A DNA stretch of 35,131 nt from Candidatus Thiosymbion ectosymbiont of Catanema sp. Cochon2018 (GCA_011392765.1 WYCW01000001.1:2000631-2035761); one strand, 5' to 3'. Shown: positions 15,004-26,284, counted from the stretch's first letter. Translations and numbers: made by a program. The notes: generated from the letters alone by a model not told the origin.

Positions 15004-16341
15004 GTTTGCTGGAACATAGAGTCTTATATCGTCAATGAAGGCAGTCCCCTCGTAGAAGTTGGTATGGGGGTCTCCAATGATAAAGAAGTCGGGGTAGGCC
15101 GATCCCGCGGGCCAGGTGTGGACCGATTGGTGCTGGTCTCCATAGCTCACAACTGTATCGAATTCCCCCGCGTACTCGTTCGGACTCTGGTTGTAATGCC
15201 AGATGGGACGGCCATCCTGGACGAAATCCCTATGATAGCGAAGGGTGGTCTCGCCGACAAAACGAAGATAACCACTGACCTCGAGGGTGTAACCGTTTCG
15301 GTTGCGTTCGATCGCAAAACGGTACCGTTTTTTCGGCATCAATTCCGGGACCAGCTGGCCTGCTGTGACAACTTCCCGGCGCCCGCTTTCGTTGATCCCG
15401 CATGCGGTCTCTGTCAACACTCCGGTCTCCGGTTTCTCTTTGGTCATTCCGGTCGTAAGGAATAGCATATTCAAGGTGTTGTCATGGCTGATATAGTATT
15501 CCCCCGTCGCAGGATTGCAGGTCTTGAAATAAGCCCTCTCGTCCAGAACATTATAACTATCGATTACGACCTTCCGATGGGTATGGATAAAAACGTTATT
15601 TCTGGGAGCGGGATTTGGATAGTCGACAATACCCAGGTAATAGAAACCGTTGGCGTATCGTATATCCTGCCAGTCCTGATAGGGTTTGGAAAAGTCCGCA
15701 CTGGGACCCCAGAGCCAAGGATGCCGGGTCTTGGCTCCTTGCGACGCATAGCCGTTGAACTTACCCCCATATTCCCACCGATCATACCTGGAGCCTCCGA
15801 AATTCACCTTTACCAGGGTGTATTCAATTCGATATTGGGCCGGGAGGGGGTAAGTGGAACGGATAAGGAGGCCCCCGTTGTGATCGGGCTCGTCGATGAC
15901 GGCTACGGTTGTCCCATCGGCCAAGGTCGAGATCGACAAGGAGGGAGCGCCATCGGGAATACCATCCTTGTCTCTGTCTCGTGCTGCTAACTCAGCCGTC
16001 AGCCAACCATCTTTACCGAAAGCGAAGCGCTTGCGTAGGGTGTGAAATGATTCCAGCTGTTTCTGAAATTCTTCCCCTCCGGCAATTTTGAAAAATTCCC
16101 CATCGTCATCCATCGGTCCCACATGCCATGGGCTGCTCGGTCCATAGGCGTCTCTGATCCAAGGAGTCGAATCATTGACCAAGGCACCGTCAAAGGTCTC
16201 CTCATAGAGGAGCTTCCACCCGGTCCGAGCCGGTTCGTCGGAAACGGCCTGAGTCCATGCAGAGAACCACAGCGGTATCAGAAGAACAGCGAAGGAAAAC
16301 CGCCGGAAAAAGCCTTTGTTTTTAAGAAGATCCTTTATCAT
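15001..16341 (-). CDS. Secreted protein of unknown function, possible jelly-roll fold
   Basis: A 446-residue protein from ATG 16341 (MIKDLLKNKGFFRRFSFAV). It has a signal peptide (LLIPLWFSAWTQA) and a mature domain opening WKLLYEETFDGAL, a pattern seen at the start of concanavalin A-like/GH16 domains. A DRDKDGIPDG calcium-binding-type loop follows. The protein is rich in Trp and Tyr and has only two Cys (FKTCNPATGEYY; ETACGINESG). No GH16 catalytic motif is visible, so enzymatic function is not claimed. The 21-residue extension upstream of 16341 is dropped because it would displace the signal peptide. Confidence 0.75.
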   Translation of the reverse strand: MIKDLLKNKGFFRRFSFAVLLIPLWFSAWTQAVSDEPARTGWKLLYEETFDGALVNDSTPWIRDAYGPSSPWHVGPMDDDGEFFKIAGGEEFQKQLESFHTLRKRFAFGKDGWLTAELAARDRDKDGIPDGAPSLSISTLADGTTVAVIDEPDHNGGLLIRSTYPLPAQYRIEYTLVKVNFGGSRYDRWEYGGKFNGYASQGAKTRHPWLWGPSADFSKPYQDWQDIRYANGFYYLGIVDYPNPAPRNNVFIHTHRKVVIDSYNVLDERAYFKTCNPATGEYYISHDNTLNMLFLTTGMTKEKPETGVLTETACGINESGRREVVTAGQLVPELMPKKRYRFAIERNRNGYTLEVSGYLRFVGETTLRYHRDFVQDGRPIWHYNQSPNEYAGEFDTVVSYGDQHQSVHTWPAGSAYPDFFIIGDPHTNFYEGTAFIDDIRLYVPAN

Positions 16342-16451
16342 TGTGGTCTCGAAAATTCGACTTCCTGAAATTGGTCCAGGATGCTGTTTTCCATACTTGT
16401 CCAAGTGCTGTAACGCAGCCTTGACGCATTGGGAACCTCTTCGAGCGAGGC

Positions 16452-16537
16452 GAGAAGCGGCTATCTGCGTTGCTGTGCGAGTTTAAAATGGAAGGTAGTT
16501 ATACCCTCGCGCACCTCGCGTCCAGCCGCTTCTCACC
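16452..16537. repeat. Palindromic repeat downstream of phosphoglucomutase gene
   Basis: The arms GCGAGGCGAGAAGCGGCT and AGCCGCTTCTCACCTCGC enclose about 50 bp. It lies between two - strand genes and may act as a transcription barrier, although no T-run follows. Confidence 0.55.
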
Positions 16538-16572
16538 TCGCCGAGGACGAAGAGTAAGGTGAGACGGGGTAC

Positions 16573-18234
<1,662 letters not shown>

Positions 18235-18351
18235 TTATGCCTACATTCATCCACACGCGATGCGTGCATGATTGCATAAAAGGGTATTGTATCCTTTCAT
18301 GCTTACGCCGCCCATGACCTTTTACTTGACGATTAAGGGGATAGCACAAAA

Positions 18352-20289
18352 ATGACCGTAGCAGCATACAAGGAAACCCTGGAATTCAAGGCCGAAGTGA
18401 GTCAGGTCCTGGACCTAGTCATCCGTTCCCTTTATTCCAACAAGGAGATCTTCCTGCGGGAGCTGGTCTCCAATGCCTCGGACGCGGCCGAGAGGCTGCG
18501 CTTCGAGGCCCTGACTGAGGAGGGACTGCTCGAAGAAGACCCGGATCTGCGTATCCGGGTGGAGATAGACAAGGAGGCCGGGACCCTGACGGTCTCGGAC
18601 AACGGCATCGGTATCGGTCGCCAGGAGGTGATGGAGACCATCGGCAGCATCGCCAGCTCCGGGACCCGCCGTTTCGTCGAGCAATTGACCGGCGACCAGA
18701 GTATGGATGGTCAGCTCATCGGCCAGTTCGGCGTAGGCTTTTATTCCGCCTTCATCGTCGCGGATAAGGTGACCCTGATTTCACGCCGCGCCGGTCTGGG
18801 CCCCGAGCACGGGGTGCGCTGGGAGTCGGACGGGCGCGGGAGCTACACCCTGGAGACGGTCGATAAGCCGGGGCGGGGCACCGACGTGGTACTTCACCTG
18901 AAGGAGGACGAGAAGGAGTTTCTCGATTCCTGGCGCCTGCGCGGCATTATCGGCAAGTTCTCGGATCACATCGCCCTGCCGGTGGAGATGCGTAAGGAGG
19001 TCCTGCCCGACCCGGAGGACAAGGACAAGGACGTGGAAAAAGCAGCGGAAAAAGCGCCGGAGTACGAGCGGGTCAATCAGGGTACGGCCCTGTGGATGCG
19101 CGCCAAGTCCGAGATCGAGGACGGCGAGTACAAGGATTTCTACAAGCACATCTCCCACGACTTCGACGAGCCCCTGGCCTGGGCCCATAACCGGGTGGAA
19201 GGCACCAACGAGTACAGCGCCTTGCTGTATCTGCCCAAGCGGGCCCCCTGGGACCTCTGGGAGCGGGAGCAGAAGCACGGCGTCAAGCTCTATGTGCGCC
19301 GGGTCTTTATCATGGACGAGGCGGACAAACTCATGCCTCGCTATCTGCGCTTCGTCAAGGGGGTGGTGGACTCCGACGACCTGCCGCTCAATGTCTCGCG
19401 CGAGATCCTGCAGCACGACCGCAAGATCGATACCATCCGCCAAGCCAACACCAAGCGCATTCTGGGCCTGCTGGAGTCCATGGCCAAGGACGAGGCGGAC
19501 GACTACCAGACTTTCTGGAACGAATTCGGCAAGGTGCTCAAGGAGGGGCCGATGGAAGACTATGGGAATCGCGAGCGCATTGCCGGTCTGTTTCGGTTTG
19601 CGACCACGGCGACCGAGGGCGAGGCCCAAACCGCGACCCTGGACGCCTATATCGAGCGGATGAAGGAAGGCCAGGACAAGATCTATTACATCACTGCCGA
19701 CAGCCCGGCGGCGGCGAGACATAGCCCGCACCTGGAGGTCTTCCGCAAAAAAGAGCTGGAGGTACTGCTGTTGTCCGACCGGGTGGATGAATGGCTGGCC
19801 AGCGGTCTGACCGAGTACAAGGGTAAGCACCTGCAGTCGGTTACCAAGGGCGATCTGGATCTGGGGGACCTGGCGGATAAGGAAGAGAAGGAGCAGAAGG
19901 AAAAGGCGGCCGATGAGCACGGCAAGCTGCTCGAAAGGCTCAAGCAAAGCCTGGGAGAACGGGTCGAGGCGGTGCGGGTGAGTACCCGCCTGGTGGACTC
20001 GCCTGCATGTCTGGTCGTGGGCGAGCATGACATGAGCGCCAACCTGGCCCGCGTGCTGAAGTCCGTGGGTCAGGAGGCCCCCCGTACTCGGCCGACCCTG
20101 GAGGTCAACCTGAATCACCCGTTGGTGAGAAGGCTGGAGACCGAAAAGGACGAGTCCCGTTTCAGCGACCTGGGCATGATCCTGTTCGACCAGGCCCAGC
20201 TGGCGGAGGGCGGACAGCTCGACGACCCGGCCGCCTTCGTGGGCCGGCTCAACAAGCTGATGATGAGCATGTTGCTCGCCGGCGGTTGA
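18352..20289 (+). CDS. htpG: Chaperone protein HtpG (Hsp90)
   Basis: Bacterial Hsp90, an ATP-driven cytosolic chaperone homodimer. The 645 residues have the GHKL ATPase motifs YSNKEIFLRELVSNASDA, DNGIG and GQFGVGFYS, the middle-domain segments KLYVRRVFIMDEADKLMPRYLRFVKG and DLPLNVSREILQ, and a C-terminal dimerisation domain ending MMSMLLAGG. The ATG at 18352 is preceded by AAGGGG. I did not find a convincing sigma-32 promoter in the 144-bp upstream gap. Confidence 0.97.
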   Translation: MTVAAYKETLEFKAEVSQVLDLVIRSLYSNKEIFLRELVSNASDAAERLRFEALTEEGLLEEDPDLRIRVEIDKEAGTLTVSDNGIGIGRQEVMETIGSIASSGTRRFVEQLTGDQSMDGQLIGQFGVGFYSAFIVADKVTLISRRAGLGPEHGVRWESDGRGSYTLETVDKPGRGTDVVLHLKEDEKEFLDSWRLRGIIGKFSDHIALPVEMRKEVLPDPEDKDKDVEKAAEKAPEYERVNQGTALWMRAKSEIEDGEYKDFYKHISHDFDEPLAWAHNRVEGTNEYSALLYLPKRAPWDLWEREQKHGVKLYVRRVFIMDEADKLMPRYLRFVKGVVDSDDLPLNVSREILQHDRKIDTIRQANTKRILGLLESMAKDEADDYQTFWNEFGKVLKEGPMEDYGNRERIAGLFRFATTATEGEAQTATLDAYIERMKEGQDKIYYITADSPAAARHSPHLEVFRKKELEVLLLSDRVDEWLASGLTEYKGKHLQSVTKGDLDLGDLADKEEKEQKEKAADEHGKLLERLKQSLGERVEAVRVSTRLVDSPACLVVGEHDMSANLARVLKSVGQEAPRTRPTLEVNLNHPLVRRLETEKDESRFSDLGMILFDQAQLAEGGQLDDPAAFVGRLNKLMMSMLLAGG

Positions 20290-20300
20290 AGGGCACCTTG

Positions 20301-20463
20301 AGAAGCTGTCTGGCTAAAAGTGGTATCGGCTGCAAATGTCCCAAAATGGTCCGTTGCTCCGATCTTTCTCGTTAAATAGGCCTGCTATTCGCCTCGAAAG
20401 ATCGAAACAACGCCCTCGTTTTGGACCATTTTCGCTTCGATCCATTTTAACCAGACAGCTTCT
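20301..20463. mobile_element. MITE-like element with AGAAGCTGTCTGG ends
   Basis: AGAAGCTGTCTGG (left) and CCAGACAGCTTCT (right) are exact inverted repeats, 163 bp end to end. Inner arms CCAAAATGGTCC / GGACCATTTT and CGATCTTTC / GAAAGATCG give a long hairpin. It lies just after htpG and could double as a transcription stop. No ORF. Confidence 0.7.
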
Positions 20464-20540
20464 GAATTTTTCCAGGCGCCCACCATTGGATCGGGTGAGC
20501 GAAAACATTGCTCCGATAACTTCTCCAGGGAGAATAAGAC

Positions 20541-21113
20541 ATGCCGGGTATCCAAACAACACCACTATCGGAGCCTTACGGAATCATCGAGGCTTTGCCG
20601 GAAGGTTTAACCGGAGAAATCCTGGACGGACAAGTCCATGCACAATCGCGACCTTCCACGTTGCATGGATTTGCCAGTACTGCACTCGGTTCTGAATTGA
20701 CAGGTCCTTTTCAAAAAGGCAGGGGTGGTCCGGGCGGCTGGTGGATTATCCATGAGCCGGAGATTCACTTCCTACGCAATGTCGATGTCGCGGTACCGGA
20801 TCTGGCCGGCTGGCGACGAGAAAGTACGCCGAGACTCCCAAAGGGCCACCGCGTCGAAGTATTTCCCGACTGGATTTGCGAAATCTTATCTCCATCCACA
20901 GCGAGTAGGGATCGTGAAGTCAAGCTGCCGATGTACGCCCACTATGGTGTGCAGTACACCTGGGTAATCGATCCAATCGCGTGTACCCTGGAGGCATACC
21001 AACTCGACGCTGGTGCTTGGCTTGAGATTGGCCGCTATACCGAAACCGATCAGGTTGTCGCACCACCGTTCACAGCGATAGCGATCGATTTGGGAGATTT
21101 GTGGATGGATTAG
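20541..21113 (+). CDS. Uma2 family (DUF820) putative restriction-like nuclease
   Basis: A 190-residue member of the Uma2/DUF820 family, which has a PD-(D/E)XK nuclease-like fold. Visible conserved parts are TGEILDGQVHAQSRPS, the WWIIHEPEIHF..DVAVPDLAGW strand pair with acidic residues, FPDWICEILSPST and REVKLPMYAHYGVQYTWVIDP. The family is very expanded in cyanobacteria and some proteobacteria. Its biological role is unknown, and mobile-element or defence links are only suspected. It stands alone between repeat elements. Confidence 0.85.
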   Translation: MPGIQTTPLSEPYGIIEALPEGLTGEILDGQVHAQSRPSTLHGFASTALGSELTGPFQKGRGGPGGWWIIHEPEIHFLRNVDVAVPDLAGWRRESTPRLPKGHRVEVFPDWICEILSPSTASRDREVKLPMYAHYGVQYTWVIDPIACTLEAYQLDAGAWLEIGRYTETDQVVAPPFTAIAIDLGDLWMD

Positions 21114-21130
21114 AGACCGAAGATCCCTGA

Positions 21131-21243
21131 GAGACTGTCTAAAAAGGGATCGTAGGCTGGGTTGCGGCCAGGGACGGCCAAAACCCAGCAATAACCTTGC
21201 CCCCCAGCCTACCGATTTAAAATCAATGTGTTAGTTTTTAGAC
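21131..21243 (+). repeat. Dispersed repeat GAGACTGTCTAAAAAGGG, copy 2
   Basis: The 67-bp unit at 21131-21197 is shared with 2539-2612 and 26374-26444. It is followed by ATTTAAAATCAATGTGTTAG and TTTTTAGAC, related to the right end of the 14808-15003 element. With GTCTAAAAA on the left and TTTTTAGAC on the right this copy looks like a complete element. Confidence 0.7.
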
Positions 21244-21282
21244 CGCCTCTGAGGCAATCCAGCAGCACTGAATCGATTGGGC

Positions 21283-21379
21283 TATCTGTAACGGCTCGCG
21301 AACATAACCGGTTGGGCTTGTAAACATCCGGCTTTACGGACTCGAATCCCGATAGGCCGTTCGCGAGCCGTTACAGATA
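21283..21379. repeat. 97-bp element with 21-bp perfect inverted repeats
   Basis: The terminal arms (TATCTGTAACGGCTCGCG... and its exact complement) are 21 bp each with no mismatch, around a 55-bp unique centre. No coding capacity. It could fold as a very stable hairpin in RNA or single-stranded DNA. Confidence 0.7.
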
Positions 21380-21504
21380 CCTGCCGACAGCCGGTTTCAG
21401 CAGTGATTATCATTCGGCAGCCCTGCCGGAGGCTCCGGGCAGACTGCGGTGGGGCGGAGATTCTGGTAGTATCGGATCTCATTTTTTCTAAGCAGGTGGA
21501 ACCG

Positions 21505-21876
21505 ATGGGCGTCGTAGAGCTGAGCAAAGACAACTTCGAGCAGACGATCAATGACCGGGATTTCGTGATCGTGGATTTCTGGGCGCCTTGGTGTGCACCC
21601 TGCCGTTCGTTCGCCCCCGTGTACGACAAGGTCTCGGAAGACTACGAGGATATCCTGTTCGCCAAGGTCAACACGGAAGAGGAGCAGGAGCTTGCCGCCC
21701 ACTTCCAGATCCGTTCCATCCCGACCCTGATGATCCTCCGCGAGCAGATTATCGTCTTTTCCCAGCCGGGGGCGCTTCCCGAGAACGGGTTCCGCCAACT
21801 CGTGGACCAGGCGAAGGGGCTCGACATGGCCGAGGTGCATCGGCAGATCAAGGACCAAGAGCAGGCGACCGCCTGA
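21505..21876 (+). CDS. Thioredoxin-family protein
   Basis: A 123-residue cytosolic thioredoxin-fold protein with active site WAPWCAPC (Cys30, Cys33) and the cis-proline loop IRSIPTLMIL. The CAPC dipeptide differs from the CGPC of TrxA, which should shift the redox potential. The usual C-terminal hydrophobic GALP helix is present (FSQPGALPENGFRQLVDQ). ATG 21505 is preceded by AGGTGG. The gene ends 15 bp before the DUF1249 gene, so the two probably form an operon. Confidence 0.9.
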   Translation: MGVVELSKDNFEQTINDRDFVIVDFWAPWCAPCRSFAPVYDKVSEDYEDILFAKVNTEEEQELAAHFQIRSIPTLMILREQIIVFSQPGALPENGFRQLVDQAKGLDMAEVHRQIKDQEQATA

Positions 21877-21891
21877 CGTCTATGCCGAACC

Positions 21892-22410
21892 ATGCAGGTA
21901 GCGACCCAGGAGCCCTGGCGGACAGCCTTCATCGAGTCGGGACGCCCGAGGGTCGGAGACCTGATGGGCCTGTGCGAGGAGAATTACCGTGCGCTGATGC
22001 GCCTGATTCCCGATTTGCGCAAGGTCCGAGGTGAGGAACGCGCCGAGGTCGACCAGGATCGGGACCTGTTCCTGGAGGTCCTGGAGCAGGCCCCTTACAC
22101 GACGCTGCTGCGGCTTACCTACTATTTCCCGCACCACGACGGTAGGGTCCACAGGATACCGGACCCCGATCCGGATACCCTGCTTCGCGCCTATCATGAC
22201 GCAGGTCAGGTGGAGGTGTTGAATCTGCGTCAAACGGCGTTGCCGGTTCACGGGCACAGCTCGTATTCCGCCCTGGAAACCAAGTGGAAAGTCAACCTGT
22301 TTTTGTCCAAATGGTTGACCTTCTGTCTCAGCCGGGGATATCGGTTTTCCCCCGAACCGGACACGCCCCTCGACTCGGAGGCCAGAGTGTCGGCTCCGAC
22401 CCTGCTCTAG
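21892..22410 (+). CDS. DUF1249 (YqiB-like) family protein
   Basis: A 172-residue protein matching the YqiB/DUF1249 family: VGDLMGLCEENYRALMRLIP near the N-terminus, PYTTLLRLTYYF, the LRAYHDAGQVEVL segment, and KWKVNLFLSKWLTFCLSRGY near the C-terminus. The function is unknown in all species. In many gammaproteobacteria it lies near ADP-sugar pyrophosphatase and cpdA genes, but here it follows a thioredoxin gene. The TAG stop is the CTAG that begins a copy of the CTAG-flanked element. Confidence 0.88.
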   Translation: MQVATQEPWRTAFIESGRPRVGDLMGLCEENYRALMRLIPDLRKVRGEERAEVDQDRDLFLEVLEQAPYTTLLRLTYYFPHHDGRVHRIPDPDPDTLLRAYHDAGQVEVLNLRQTALPVHGHSSYSALETKWKVNLFLSKWLTFCLSRGYRFSPEPDTPLDSEARVSAPTLL

Positions 22411-22432
22411 GATTCCTTTGAGGGACCCGCTT
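22411..22432 (+). repeat. CTAG-flanked element, left-end fragment (copy 5)
   Basis: After CTAG (22407-22410) comes GATTCCTTTGAGGGACCCG, the left module of the element family, and then the similarity stops. It is either a solo end or the remains of a deletion. Confidence 0.55.
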
Positions 22433-22441
22433 CGAAAGTAG

Positions 22442-22888
22442 TCAGGAAAAGAGCTGTTGCCACCAACGCCTGCGGCTCCTGGCAGGCGGCTGGGTCGCCG
22501 GAAGATCAATGGGGGGAATCCGACTCATTACCCAACCGGGCAGCGGTGGGTCCTCGCTGTAGCCGCAGGAGACCCCGAGGTTGTTCGGGTCATAGATCTT
22601 GATGAAGCCGGGCGCCTGCAGGTCGTCGGCATAGACGATCCCGCAGTAATCTTCTTGATGCTCCTTGCGCAGCAGCTTATCGATCTCGGTCACAAAGGTC
22701 TCGACGCGGGCGGCATCCGCGGGCTTAGCGGGCGGCTCCTCCCCCACCGCATAGAGATACCAGCCGTCACCCGAACGCGCGCGCACCCGCTCCCACAGAG
22801 TATCGAGCTGATGCCAACGCAAGGCGGCGGTGAAGCTACCCCTGAAAGCCTGCAGATAGGCCGGTTCCGAATCGTCGAGGTCGTGCAT
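22442..22888 (-). CDS. Conserved hypothetical protein
   Basis: A 148-residue soluble protein rich in Trp, Tyr and acidic residues ([56 protein letters not shown]), with a basic C-terminal tail ([11 protein letters not shown]). No family name is recalled. The spacing of [12 protein letters not shown] and the normal codon use suggest a real gene rather than a shadow ORF. It is transcribed divergently from purC, with about 220 bp between them. Confidence 0.7.
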   Translation of the reverse strand: MHDLDDSEPAYLQAFRGSFTAALRWHQLDTLWERVRARSGDGWYLYAVGEEPPAKPADAARVETFVTEIDKLLRKEHQEDYCGIVYADDLQAPGFIKIYDPNNLGVSCGYSEDPPLPGWVMSRIPPIDLPATQPPARSRRRWWQQLFS

Positions 22889-23111
22889 GAATGTTCAGGG
22901 TCCATGGATATCGGGCACAGGCCTTGGCCGGCGCAATGGGCGAAAACGCGAACCTACCCTTTACAGGCAAGTCGGTCCCGGCACACAGATCCGACAAGGT
23001 CATGTTTTCGGGAGGATTTATACGCGCTCACCCTGCAATGGGACCAGGCCGCTATTCAAAGGGCGCATCGGATTGCTATATTTATCATTTTCTTCGGCGG
23101 AATCAATACTC

Positions 23112-24002
23112 ATGTCGGCACTCTTCGAATCCAAGCTCTCCGGATTGGTCCTACTCAACCGCGGCAAGGTACGCGACATCTACCGGGTCGATGACGACCG
23201 GCTGCTGATCGTCGCCAGCGACCGTATCTCCGCCTTCGACCTGGTATTGCCCCAGCCCATCCCCGGTAAAGGTGAGGTGCTCACCCGCCTCTCCAACTTC
23301 TGGTTCGAGTACACCCAGGACATTGTCCCCAACCACCGATCCGGCATCACCCCGGAGCAAGTGGTCACCAACCCCGAGGAACGCGCCCTGCTCGGCGACC
23401 GGGCCCTGGTGGTGAAACGGCTCGAGCCATTGCCGGTGGAAGCCATCGTGCGCGGCTACATCATCGGCTCGGGCTGGAAGGACTATCAACGCACAGGGGC
23501 AATCTGCGGCATCGGGCTGCCGGCAGGACTCGTCCAGGCGGACCGGCTGCCGGAGGCCATCTACACCCCATCCACCAAGGCCGCCGCCGGGGAGCACGAC
23601 GAGAACATCGACTTCGACCGCACCATCGCACTCATCGGCCGCGAGTTGGCCGAACAGGTCCGGGACATCAGCCTGCGCATCTATACCACCTGCGCCGAAT
23701 TCGCCCGCGACCGAGGCATCATCATCGCCGATACCAAATTCGAGTTCGGCCTCGACGCCGACGGCCGTCTGCACCTGATCGACGAGGTGCTCACCCCGGA
23801 TTCCTCCCGCTTCTGGCCCCAAGACCAATACCGCCCCGGCGTCAGTCCCCCCAGCTTCGACAAGCAATTCGTCCGCGACTATCTCGAGACCCTGGGCTGG
23901 GACAAGACCCCGCCCGCCCCGATGCTGCCCCCGGACATCATCGACAAGACCGCGGCCAAATACCGGGAGGCCGAGGAGCGTTTGACCCGGACCACTCCGT
24001 AG
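23112..24002 (+). CDS. purC: Phosphoribosylaminoimidazole-succinocarboxamide synthase (SAICAR synthetase)
   Basis: The ATP-dependent ligase that joins aspartate to CAIR in de novo purine synthesis. The 296-residue protein is of the longer, eukaryote-like type. Signatures are [45 protein letters not shown], the ATP-binding [11 protein letters not shown] and [18 protein letters not shown] 23112 gives the family N-terminus ([11 protein letters not shown]); upstream in-frame extensions have no homology pattern. It is monocistronic, with an alcohol dehydrogenase remnant following after 61 bp. Confidence 0.96.
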   Translation: MSALFESKLSGLVLLNRGKVRDIYRVDDDRLLIVASDRISAFDLVLPQPIPGKGEVLTRLSNFWFEYTQDIVPNHRSGITPEQVVTNPEERALLGDRALVVKRLEPLPVEAIVRGYIIGSGWKDYQRTGAICGIGLPAGLVQADRLPEAIYTPSTKAAAGEHDENIDFDRTIALIGRELAEQVRDISLRIYTTCAEFARDRGIIIADTKFEFGLDADGRLHLIDEVLTPDSSRFWPQDQYRPGVSPPSFDKQFVRDYLETLGWDKTPPAPMLPPDIIDKTAAKYREAEERLTRTTP

Positions 24003-24063
24003 CTCGTTGTATGACCTTTCAGCCCTCCTGTCATCAAATGCCATCAAACACGAGGAATTTGTC

Positions 24064-25079
24064 ATGTCGGAAGCAAGGTTTCACGCCTATGCATCCTTGA
24101 AAGCCGGAGAGCGTCTGCAACACTGGGAGTATGAGCCGGCAGCGTTGGGGAAAGGAGAGATAGAAATCCAGATTACCCATAATGGACTATGCCATACGGA
24201 TATTCACATGCGCGACAATGACTGGGACGTTAGTACCTATCCCCTGGTGCCGGGTCATGAAGTGGTAGGCGTCGTAACGCAAGTGGGAACGGATGTCACC
24301 TCGCTGGCAGTCGGTGATCGTGTGGGCTTCGGGTGGATCAGAGATGCCTGCCGACAGTGTGATTATTGCATACAAGGCGAAGAAAACATCTGTCGTAACG
24401 GTTATACCGGACTCATTTTAGGGCATCATGGTGGGTTTGCCGATAAGCTGCGTGCGCCGGCCGATTTCGCCTATAAAATTCCCGATGCGCTGGATTCCGC
24501 CGGCGCCGCGCCGTTGTATGCGCGGGAATTGCTGTTTATACGCCGTTGCGGACGTATATAACCCATCCTGCGATGAAAGTAGGTGTTGTCGGTATCGGCG
24601 GCTTGGGACACATGGCGGTGAAATACGCCAAGGCCATGGGGTCGGAAGTCACGGTCTTTTCAACTTCGCCTGATAAGGAAGCCGAGGCAAAGGAATTCGG
24701 GGCCCACCATTTCCGAATTTGGGAAAACGCGGATGAGATGAAAAAGGCGCAGAGCAGCCAAGACCTTATTGTCAACGCCGCTCCCGCGGAGATCAATTGG
24801 GAAACGGCCCTGAATCTACTCGCGAACAATGGCACCTTGTGCCTTGTCGGGCTGCCGACCTGCTCAGTCAATATACCGGTAACGCCACTGGTATTCGGAC
24901 AAAAATCGGTCGTTGGCAGTATAGTTGGTGGACGGAAGCTTATGCGGGAAATGCTGGACTTCTCGGCGATCCACGGCATCACGCCCATGGTCGAAACCAT
25001 GCCGTTGAGCCAGGTGAATGAAGCAATGGACAAGGTAGCGGCGAATAAGGCCCGCTATCGTATCGTGCTGACTGCTTAA
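24064..25079 (+). pseudogene. Zinc-dependent alcohol dehydrogenase, frameshifted
   Basis: The two halves together make one 338-residue medium-chain dehydrogenase of the cinnamyl-alcohol/YahK type. The zinc ligands HNGLCHTDIHM and PGHEVVGVV and the structural-zinc cysteines (CRQCDYCIQGEENIC) are in the first half. The NAD(P)-binding GIGGLGHMAVKYAKAMG is in the second. The frame changes near 24517, in the segment that should read APLLCAGI: one base is missing, so the first frame ends at 24561. Total length (1016 nt) is exactly one short of a full reading frame. All other motifs are intact, so the shift is recent or a sequencing error. Confidence 0.85.
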
Positions 25080-25134
25080 TCCGCGTGTATCACCGGGGCG
25101 GCCGGCGAGGTCTCGGTCTTCGAGGAGGAGAACC

Positions 25135-26214
25135 ATGAATCTGTCTACCCTACTCGTCTCGACTCTGCCGCTGGCCGGCGTGGGAATCCTGTGCTCCCTG
25201 GGAGCAGCGCCAAGGGCCCAGGCGATCGCCCCCGAGCAGGACCGGCAGGCCAATGACAAACCTGTTGAAAACGAGCGCTGGCAACGGCCTGCCGAGGAGG
25301 AGATCAAGCGCCGGCTGACACCGCTGCAGTACCGTGTGACCCAGGAGGCAGGCACCGAGCCGCCCTTCCGTAACCCCTACTGGGACCATAAGCAGGACGG
25401 CATCTATGTCGATGTGGTCTCGGGCGAGCCCCTGTTCAGCTCGCGGGAGAAGTTCGAGTCGGGTACCGGCTGGCCCAGCTTCCATGCTCCCCTGAAGCCG
25501 GATCTGATCGTCGAGCGCGAGGACCGCAAGCTGTGGATGGTGCGGACGGAGGTCCGTTCCCGCCACGGAGATTCCCACCTGGGACACGTCTTCGACGATG
25601 GTCCCTCCCCCGCCGGCCTGCGCTACTGCATCAATTCGGCCGCTCTGCGCTTTATCCCCGTCGCGGATCTGGAGCAGGAGGGCTACGGCGACTACCTTGC
25701 CCTGTTCGAAGACGAAAAACAGAGACCCGAATCCAAGCAGGCGCTCGCTACCTTCGGCATGGGTTGCTTCTGGGGGGCGGAAGCGGATTTTTGTGTCTTA
25801 AAAGGCGTAACCGCTACCCGCGTCGGCTACGCGGGCGGACAGACCGACAACCCGGATTACCAACAGGTGTCGAGCGGTCGCACCGGCCACGCCGAGGTGG
25901 TACAGGTAGAATACGATCCGTCCCTGATCTCCTATGAGCAACTCCTGGAGGTGTTTTGGCAGGGACACGACCCGACGACGCCCAATCGCCAGGGGCCGGA
26001 CGTGGGGACCCAATACCGCAGTATGATCCTGTACCACAACCAAGAGCAGGCCCGCATTGCCAATGCCTCGAAACAGGCCCGTTCCGATCGGTTCAGCCGC
26101 CCCATCGTGACCGAAATCGTGCCGACGACGACCTTCTTCCCGGCCGAGGACTATCACCAACGTTATCTGGAGAAACGCGGCCGAACTCACTGCAGCCCGC
26201 GGAATGATGAATGA
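25135..26214 (+). CDS. msrBA: Exported MsrB-MsrA methionine sulfoxide reductase fusion
   Basis: Reduces both R- and S-methionine sulfoxide in damaged proteins. The 359-residue protein starts with a signal peptide ([21 protein letters not shown]), so it should act in the periplasm. The MsrB domain comes first: [39 protein letters not shown] and the catalytic Cys165 in GLRYCINS. It lacks zinc CxxC pairs. The MsrA domain follows, with Cys211 in [10 protein letters not shown] and [12 protein letters not shown]. The ribosome binding site GAGGAGG precedes ATG 25135. The stop overlaps a palindromic repeat. The periplasmic electron donor is not in the window. Confidence 0.93.
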   Translation: MNLSTLLVSTLPLAGVGILCSLGAAPRAQAIAPEQDRQANDKPVENERWQRPAEEEIKRRLTPLQYRVTQEAGTEPPFRNPYWDHKQDGIYVDVVSGEPLFSSREKFESGTGWPSFHAPLKPDLIVEREDRKLWMVRTEVRSRHGDSHLGHVFDDGPSPAGLRYCINSAALRFIPVADLEQEGYGDYLALFEDEKQRPESKQALATFGMGCFWGAEADFCVLKGVTATRVGYAGGQTDNPDYQQVSSGRTGHAEVVQVEYDPSLISYEQLLEVFWQGHDPTTPNRQGPDVGTQYRSMILYHNQEQARIANASKQARSDRFSRPIVTEIVPTTTFFPAEDYHQRYLEKRGRTHCSPRNDE

Positions 26215-26284
26215 TGAGTGATGAATACGGGAGCAATCATCCCCCTCATCATTCATCATTCGGGAGTGCAGGCGGGACGCCTGC
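26207..26284. repeat. Two adjoining palindromes after msrBA
   Basis: The first (26207-26261) has arms AATGATGAATGATGAG and CTCATCATTCATCATT. The second (26268-26284) is the perfect hairpin GCAGGCGGGACGCCTGC. They may serve as a transcription stop for msrBA. The rest of the 26215-26488 gap holds dispersed repeats. Confidence 0.6.

Noticed and set aside
18290-18351. Sigma-32 promoter before htpG
   Set aside because: CTTGAC and GGGGAT elements occur but are too close together and too near the start codon to fit the consensus.
18781-20118. 445-residue - strand ORF opposite htpG
   Set aside because: Shadow of htpG codons; Leu/Val/Arg-rich with no family pattern.
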